Source: an uncultured Lachnospiraceae bacterium (lineage in GTDB: Bacteria; Bacillota; Clostridia; Lachnospirales; Lachnospiraceae). From it: 9,234 nucleotides of DNA. The stretch spans positions 1 through 9,234 of the forward strand of contig OMRF01000239.1 of the NCBI GenBank assembly GCA_900313435.1, read 5' to 3'. How positions within the stretch are numbered: the stretch's first letter is position 1; each line of letters begins with the position of its first letter. Positions 6,324 to 9,234 of the stretch are shown here, one piece after another. The notes under the pieces were generated by a model. It was given only the letters and a program-made list of their open reading frames with translations, did no database searches and was not told where the DNA came from. The translations under genes and the position numbers were made by a program.

Positions 6324-7799
6324 TTATCTTTTGTTGAGATAAGTCGCAGCATCAATGTGACTCATGGTGCTTGGATCTCCCTCAGTATAGCGGATACTCT
6401 TTGCCTTCGGTGCCGAAGCGGAGCCTTCAGCGGCAAACCCCGTGGTCCCCATCGTTTCTTTTGAAAAGGCCTTGGGATCAAAGGCAGAGCCTCCTTTTGT
6501 ATCGTACCTTCCGCGGTTCATGGTTTTGCCTTCCGGCGTTTTAGTCATAATATCGCTGACCCTGCTGGCGTAATGCGTATCGGTCTTCTCGTCATAAAGA
6601 TGGCGCTCGGCCCTTTCGCCATCTGCCGCGGGGGTAGAGGCATACCTCAACTTCCCATTTCTCATGATCTGCTCTGTGAAGCCTTCGATCGAGAATTTAC
6701 CGCCTGCTTCCGTGTCGTATCTGCCCTTGTTCATGGCTTCGCCCTTCGGCGTTTTATTTATATAATCGGTAGGCCTGTGGGCGTAATGCGTATCGGTCTT
6801 CTCGTCATAAATATGGCGCGGAGCTCTTTCGCTATCTTTCGGCGAAAGAGAGGCATACTTCGCGGTTCGCATGATCTCCTTTGTAAAGTCTTTGGGTGAG
6901 AAGGTCCCTCCCGCTCCCGCGTCGTATCTGCCCCTGTTCATTTCTTTGGCCTCCGGCTCATCAGCCCAATAATCGGCGGGCCTGTTGGCGTAATGCGTAT
7001 CGGTCTCCGCGTCATAAATATGACGCTCGGCCATTACATCATCGTTTGGCGGAGTAAGGGCGAACTTTGCAGTGTTCATGGCATCTTTGGTAAAGTTCTT
7101 GGGATCAAACGTGCTGCCTGACGCTACATCATAGCGGCCGCGGTTTAAGTTGTCGTTTGCGGAATCAGCTTTACCATCCTTGTTTTTGTATATGGTCGTT
7201 CCGGCAATATCCCCGGGAACGCGGCGTGCGTAGTGCTTTCCGTCGCTCTTGGGCATGTAAAGGTTTGTTTTCGTGTCGAGTTCAAGGTCCTCCTCGTAGG
7301 TAGTCTGCTTTCCGCCAAGATCGTAGATGGAGGGATTCGTTACGATAACGCATTCCTTATAGGATATCTTCGTGGTCTCCACATAAAGCCCGCTCTGTTC
7401 CGCATTCAACTCTCCGTAGGTCTTTTCCATGATCGTACAGCCCGTAAAGGTGTACATACGAAGAAATGTGGTAGTGTCGTTTGACCTGTAGGCCGCGCCC
7501 CCGAAAACGAGAAGACAGATGGGAAGTATGGGTTCAGCTCCAAGGGGGAGTGGATCCCAGTAGTCAACACCCACGTAGCGATCCACCTCAAAGGTAAAGG
7601 GCTGGCTTATGGGCTTCCTCCTCATATGGACATAGTCATTCAGCCCGCCCTCCTGGATATATTCAAATTCATTTGCCTTGGTAAAGGCTCTGACCGCCTT
7701 GCAGGGAAGGTCAAAAAGCGCCTCAACACGCAGCATGAAATTGAAATTCGGGGTGGGATGAAGTCCCAGGTTTTTTACAAGGATATTGTCTGCAGCCAT
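6324..7799 (-). CDS. second tube-family protein (Afp5-like) with C-terminal repeat extension
   Basis: Residues 1-165 of this 491-residue protein form a gp19/tail-tube-like domain: HPTPNFNFMLRVE (14-26), the FTKANEFEYIQEGG strand pair (39-52), RRKPISQPFTFEVDRYVG (60-77) and KISYKECVIVTNPSIYDLGG (144-163). Together with its place after the tube, chaperone and DUF6760 genes this fits Afp5/Pvc5, the tube-initiator ring above the baseplate. Family members normally stop at about 150-170 residues. Here a further 325 residues follow, containing four tandem repeats with the motifs THYAxR, NxGRYD and FTKxxM, and ending SIRYTEGDP...TYLNKR. The extension is hydrophilic, rich in Asp, Lys, Tyr and Gly, and has no membrane segment. 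GGAGAG lies 7 nt before the ATG, and the previous stop is 16 nt upstream. The tube assignment is good; the role of the extension is unknown. Confidence 0.85.
   Translation of the reverse strand: MAADNILVKNLGLHPTPNFNFMLRVEALFDLPCKAVRAFTKANEFEYIQEGGLNDYVHMRRKPISQPFTFEVDRYVGVDYWDPLPLGAEPILPICLLVFGGAAYRSNDTTTFLRMYTFTGCTIMEKTYGELNAEQSGLYVETTKISYKECVIVTNPSIYDLGGKQTTYEEDLELDTKTNLYMPKSDGKHYARRVPGDIAGTTIYKNKDGKADSANDNLNRGRYDVASGSTFDPKNFTKDAMNTAKFALTPPNDDVMAERHIYDAETDTHYANRPADYWADEPEAKEMNRGRYDAGAGGTFSPKDFTKEIMRTAKYASLSPKDSERAPRHIYDEKTDTHYAHRPTDYINKTPKGEAMNKGRYDTEAGGKFSIEGFTEQIMRNGKLRYASTPAADGERAERHLYDEKTDTHYASRVSDIMTKTPEGKTMNRGRYDTKGGSAFDPKAFSKETMGTTGFAAEGSASAPKAKSIRYTEGDPSTMSHIDAATYLNKR
6426..7289 (-). 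repeat. four tandem coding repeats of about 70 codons
   Basis: The repeats lie inside the second tube-like gene. Unit A covers residues about 171-259 (degenerate, with an insertion), B 260-328, C 329-399 and D 400-458 (incomplete at its end). In B, C and D the consensus is H-[IL]-YDxxTDTHYAxR, then a segment rich in Lys/Glu, then MNxGRYD, then GGxFxxxxFTKxxM and a short aromatic/Ala stretch. The GRYD motifs begin at residues 219, 288, 357 and 428. At DNA level a 32-bp block is identical at 6567-6598 and 6780-6811, with a third copy at 6987-7018 differing at two positions. Confidence 0.92.
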
Positions 7800-7815
7800 G
7801 TACTATCTCTCCGGA

Positions 7816-8085
7816 TCACAGATGCTTGTAGGCATCCTTTGTCTGATACATTTCGGTAATACTCTTTTCGGAATGCTTGGGTCTGTCGGGACTTAAGCTC
7901 TTGTTTATATTTGATATCTCTTCACACCATCTCCGGCGCGTCACATGCTCCATTGAAAGCACCTCGTCCTCACTCCAGTGAAAATAATATGAGATAAAGG
8001 ACATCTCGCGGAAGAGCTCATCCTCGGGATAAAGCTTTAAGCCCCTTCGGTAAAATTTAGCGGAACCTCGAATATCCTGCCGCAT
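7816..8085 (-). CDS. DUF6760-like small helical module, probably expressed by -1 frameshift
   Basis: The frame contains YPEDELFREMSFISYYFHWSEDEVLSMEHVTRRRWCEEI (core motifs YPEDEL, YYFHW, MEH, RRRW), which matches the small DUF6760-type eCIS protein that usually reads YPLDRLYEEVAxxAYHFHW...EHRxRRRW. The only ATG before this core is at 8085, inside the upstream gene and without a Shine-Dalgarno; the next ATG, at 8004, would delete the conserved YPxDxL part. The frame is -1 relative to the upstream gene and is entered exactly at the heptamer A AAT TTT (8058-8052). After the shift the reading is YRRGLKLYPEDEL, giving 78 added residues. A free 89-residue protein from ATG 8085 remains possible. 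Residues after the core (SLSPDRPKHSEKS...) look unstructured. The molecular role of the family is unknown to me. Confidence 0.8.
   Translation of the reverse strand: MRQDIRGSAKFYRRGLKLYPEDELFREMSFISYYFHWSEDEVLSMEHVTRRRWCEEISNINKSLSPDRPKHSEKSITEMYQTKDAYKHL
8026..8069 (-). promoter_or_regulatory. candidate programmed -1 ribosomal frameshift signal
   Basis: The slippery heptamer A AAT TTT occupies 8058-8052, in the correct X XXY YYZ phase for the upstream gene (CTA AAT TTT ACC). A Shine-Dalgarno-like GAGG lies at 8069-8066, 7 nt upstream, similar in kind to the stimulator of dnaX. Downstream, after a 7-nt spacer, an imperfect hairpin can form at 8044-8026 (GGG/CCC, internal loop, TAA/TTA, 4-nt loop); it includes the zero-frame TAA stop and is weak. 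Both tRNAs can re-pair after slipping. Confidence 0.6.
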
Positions 8086-8399
8086 TCGGGACAGGTGACC
8101 TCCATTACCGGCGGCTCTATATCGTTTATCTTCTGGTACATATCCTGAAGAAAGGCAAGATCTGCGGTGAACAGCTTTTCTATAAGAGTCGCCGTTACCG
8201 CGGGAACTCCCTCGATCTCCGTGACCACCTTTGAAAGGACCACTATGGTGAGATATGAGGGGTTTGAAAGAACCCTCGGATCCCTTGTCGCGCTGATCTC
8301 ATCGCCTGCTGTAGCAAGACGCATCTTCCCCCTTCTGTGAAGCTCACCGCTTGAGTCCATGTAGCCCTTCGGGAGAGTGAAATCGTAAAGTGTTTCCAT
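8037..8399 (-). CDS. eCIS small conserved protein with CPxC knuckle; tail-assembly-chaperone candidate
   Basis: This 120-residue protein begins METLYDFTLPKGYMDSSGEL and contains HRRGKMRLATAGDEI (21-35), RDPRVLSNPSYLTIVVLS (39-56), LIEKLFTADLAFLQDMY (72-88) and CPECGRIFEV (103-112). I recognise the pattern (LPxGYxDxxGxxHRxGxMRLATAxDE...RDPRVxxNPxYL...LFxxDLxxLQ) from small proteins encoded beside eCIS tube genes. It fits a helical, soluble factor, and position and size match phage gpG-type tail-assembly chaperones. Only two Cys are present, so metal binding would need a partner. The ATG at 8399 is chosen because AAGGA lies 8 nt upstream; a GTG at 8471 would add 24 residues but has no ribosome site. 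The last codons include the slippery heptamer that leads into the DUF6760-like frame. Confidence 0.82.
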   Translation of the reverse strand: METLYDFTLPKGYMDSSGELHRRGKMRLATAGDEISATRDPRVLSNPSYLTIVVLSKVVTEIEGVPAVTATLIEKLFTADLAFLQDMYQKINDIEPPVMEVTCPECGRIFEVPLNFTEGA

Positions 8400-8407
8400 A
8401 AAAGCTT

Positions 8408-8412
8408 TCCTT
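8408..8412 (-). promoter_or_regulatory. ribosome binding site that decides the start at 8399
   Basis: AAGGA, within a longer purine run of AGGAAGGAAA, lies 8 nt before the ATG at 8399. No comparable site precedes the GTG at 8471, so this site favours the shorter 120-residue protein. Confidence 0.75.
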
Positions 8413-8445
8413 CCTTTTTCTTCTCTGGTAATGAAATCTCGCAAA

Positions 8446-8472
8446 GGTGCGGGGCCATAAAGACCCTGCACC
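8446..8472 (-). promoter_or_regulatory. strong RNA hairpin in the tube-chaperone gap
   Basis: On the transcribed strand, GGTGCAGGGTC (8472-8462) pairs with GGCCCCGCACC (8456-8446) around a TTTAT loop. The stem has ten pairs, of which one is G-U, and a single A-C mismatch. No U-tract follows, so it is not a classic terminator. It lies in the 104-nt gap after the highly expressed tube gene. It could protect the upstream mRNA from 3' decay or lower downstream expression; that is inference. Confidence 0.55.
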
Positions 8473-8503
8473 CCTGTGAAATCTCACTTCTTTCGCTTGC
8501 TGA

Positions 8504-9007
8504 TCAGTTAGGTATTACAAGCTCCTCATACGCAAGCTCAACTGTCTCGATCGCAACCTCGGAGGTCTTCGCGTCAAGATCCGGTCCTGAATACTTTGCT
8601 ACCCAGGCATTTGAGAGGATCCATGTACGGGTTCCCTGAACGGAATCAACCGCTGACTTGGGAGCACCGGCATTGGTATCGATAAGCTCTATCGTAACCT
8701 GATGCCTCGGCATCTCACCTCTGATCTCGGATACGCACTCCTGGATCCATGTCTTGAAGGGAGAATCGAGGATGTAGCCCATCTTCAGGGTGATATTACC
8801 ATGCTTTACAAGTCCGGGGATCTTTACGGGAGCAAGGGATCCTGAATTTCCCTGACGGAACTCGACAACATCAACCGATGCATCGATCCCTGTTACTTCC
8901 GAGAATGCCGCTGTGCCGCTGATCCCATCCACAACGACGAGGAAGTTCATTTTTGTCAACGGGTAAGCCGAGTTTGCCCCGTTATCATATGTAGTTGCTG
9001 TAGCCAT
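8504..9007 (-). CDS. main inner-tube protein (gp19/Hcp-like, Afp1-type)
   Basis: This 167-residue protein belongs to the T4 gp19-like tail-tube family, whose members stack as hexameric rings to form the tube inside the sheath. Diagnostic features are NFLVVVDG (21-28), the FSEVTGID block (36-42), VEFRQGN (48-54), PGLVKHGNITLKMGY (64-78), TWIQECVSEI (86-95) and the C-terminal WVAKYSGPDLDAKTSEVAIETVEL strands (135-158). The length matches the 140-170 residues usual in the family. The ATG at 9007 follows AAAGGAAG with a good spacer. It lies 56 nt after the sheath gene, the standard sheath-tube order, and a possible promoter sits in that gap. It is related at fold level to the N-terminal domain of the second tube-like gene downstream but without the extension. 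Confidence 0.96.
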   Translation of the reverse strand: MATATTYDNGANSAYPLTKMNFLVVVDGISGTAAFSEVTGIDASVDVVEFRQGNSGSLAPVKIPGLVKHGNITLKMGYILDSPFKTWIQECVSEIRGEMPRHQVTIELIDTNAGAPKSAVDSVQGTRTWILSNAWVAKYSGPDLDAKTSEVAIETVELAYEELVIPN

Positions 9008-9031
9008 TTATTTTCTTCCTTTCTGTGCCAG

Positions 9032-9059
9032 ATTATAAACTATCTCTTTTCAGCGTCAC
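9032..9059 (-). promoter_or_regulatory. possible sigma70/sigmaA promoter before the tube gene
   Basis: TATAAT (9037-9032) is a perfect -10 hexamer, preceded by a 16-nt spacer and GTGACG (9059-9054), which matches four of six -35 positions. The predicted transcript start, near 9025, would leave a leader of about 18 nt that contains the tube ribosome site. The gap is A/T-rich, so chance occurrence is possible. Confidence 0.35.
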
Positions 9060-9063
9060 TCCA

Positions 9064-9234
9064 TTATTCGGAAGCTTCTGCGGATCCTCCGCCGGCCTCG
9101 GCGGTATGCTGGGTCACGCGGAAGATAACGAATTCCGCAGGACGTGAAGGAGCTATTCCGACATTGCATATGAGCCTTCCGTTCATGATGTCGTCACGCG
9201 TCATGGTAGACGGTCCGATCTCTACGAAGTAGCC
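9064..9234 (-). CDS. contractile sheath protein, C-terminal 56 residues
   Basis: The right edge of the window cuts this gene; only its last 56 codons and TAA stop are present. The sequence GYFVEIGPSTMTRDDIMNGR, then LICNVGIAPSRPAEFVIFRV, is the signature C-terminal domain of phage and eCIS tail sheaths, in which DDIxxGRL and the APxRPAEFVxFR strand form the inter-subunit 'handshake' sheet and contact the tube. The last residues (TQHTAEAGGGSAEASE) are a flexible acidic tail. The tube gene starts 56 nt downstream, the usual sheath-tube order. Afp-like systems often carry two or three sheath paralogues; whether more lie upstream cannot be seen here. Confidence 0.94.
   Translation of the reverse strand, partial: GYFVEIGPSTMTRDDIMNGRLICNVGIAPSRPAEFVIFRVTQHTAEAGGGSAEASE

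Larger units (their letters stand above)
7816..8399 (-). other. predicted -1 frameshift fusion product (CPxC protein + DUF6760 module)
   Basis: Reading from ATG 8399 through codon TTT at 8054-8052 gives 116 residues. After a one-base backward slip the next codon is TAC at 8052-8050 and reading continues for 78 residues to TGA at 7818-7816, for a total of 194 residues. The short form would be the normal 120-residue product. This is the same arrangement as lambda gpG and gpGT: abundant short form, rare long form. It is inferred from sequence geometry alone. Confidence 0.6.

Noticed and set aside
6567..7018. CRISPR-like direct repeats
   Set aside because: The 32-bp blocks are in frame within a coding repeat of about 70 codons; spacing is about 210 bp and the intervening DNA is also repetitive.
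7816..8004. ATG at 8004 as the start of the DUF6760-like protein
   Set aside because: It would remove the conserved YPxDxL segment and has no well-placed ribosome site.
8397..8471. GTG start at 8471 for the CPxC protein, adding 24 residues
   Set aside because: No ribosome site precedes it, the extra residues lie across the hairpin, and the ATG at 8399 has AAGGA at 8 nt and begins at the conserved family N-terminus.
8446..8472. Rho-independent terminator after the tube gene
   Set aside because: The stem is strong, but no U-tract follows it and the operon continues in the same direction.
1..9234. Prophage or type VI secretion locus
   Set aside because: CIS-tube proteins, a gp19-type tube and the DUF6760-like module mark an eCIS. 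No capsid, terminase, integrase, TssB/TssC pair or membrane-complex genes are visible, though the window is only part of the cluster.

Overview
This window is the central block of an operon, read entirely from the minus strand, for an extracellular contractile injection system (eCIS: a headless phage-tail-like device of the Afp/PVC/MAC type). In transcription order (high to low coordinates) it encodes: the C-terminal end of the contractile sheath; the main inner-tube protein; a small protein with a CPxC knuckle; a DUF6760-like helical module; a second tube-family protein carrying a long repetitive C-terminal extension; a 696-residue Glu/Arg-rich helical protein; two paralogous CIS-tube-family baseplate proteins; a gp27/gpD-like hub; a gp5/VgrG-like OB-fold and beta-helix spike; possibly one small unrecognised protein; and the N-terminus of a gp25-like baseplate protein. 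Both ends of the window cut genes, so the operon continues on each side. No ATPase, tail fibre, cap, PAAR tip or toxin gene is visible here.

The genes are tightly packed, with gaps of 3 to about 100 nt, and most have clear purine-rich Shine-Dalgarno sites. Moderate GC content, frequent ATA (Ile) and AGG/AGA (Arg) codons and strong ribosome sites would fit a Clostridia/Lachnospiraceae-like Firmicute. That is an impression from composition and not a firm assignment. There is no integrase, transposon, tRNA or capsid gene, so nothing in the window marks it as a prophage.

How the parts work together, from family knowledge: the sheath surrounds a tube of stacked tube-protein hexamers. The tube sits on an adaptor layer (second tube protein and CIS-tube proteins) above the hub and spike, and gp25 anchors the sheath to the baseplate. 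Contraction drives tube and spike into a target.

Three things stand out. (1) The small CPxC gene ends with a canonical -1 slippery heptamer, A AAT TTT. A -1 shift there leads directly into the DUF6760-like frame, which has no usable start of its own after that point. This closely resembles the gpG/gpGT frameshift of phage tail-assembly chaperones. (2) The second tube-like protein has about 325 extra residues containing four tandem repeats of about 70 residues. (3) The 696-residue helical protein has a length, as an extended helix, of about 104 nm, close to known eCIS particle lengths, so it may be the length ruler. Other points are a strong hairpin between the tube and chaperone genes and a possible promoter just before the tube gene.
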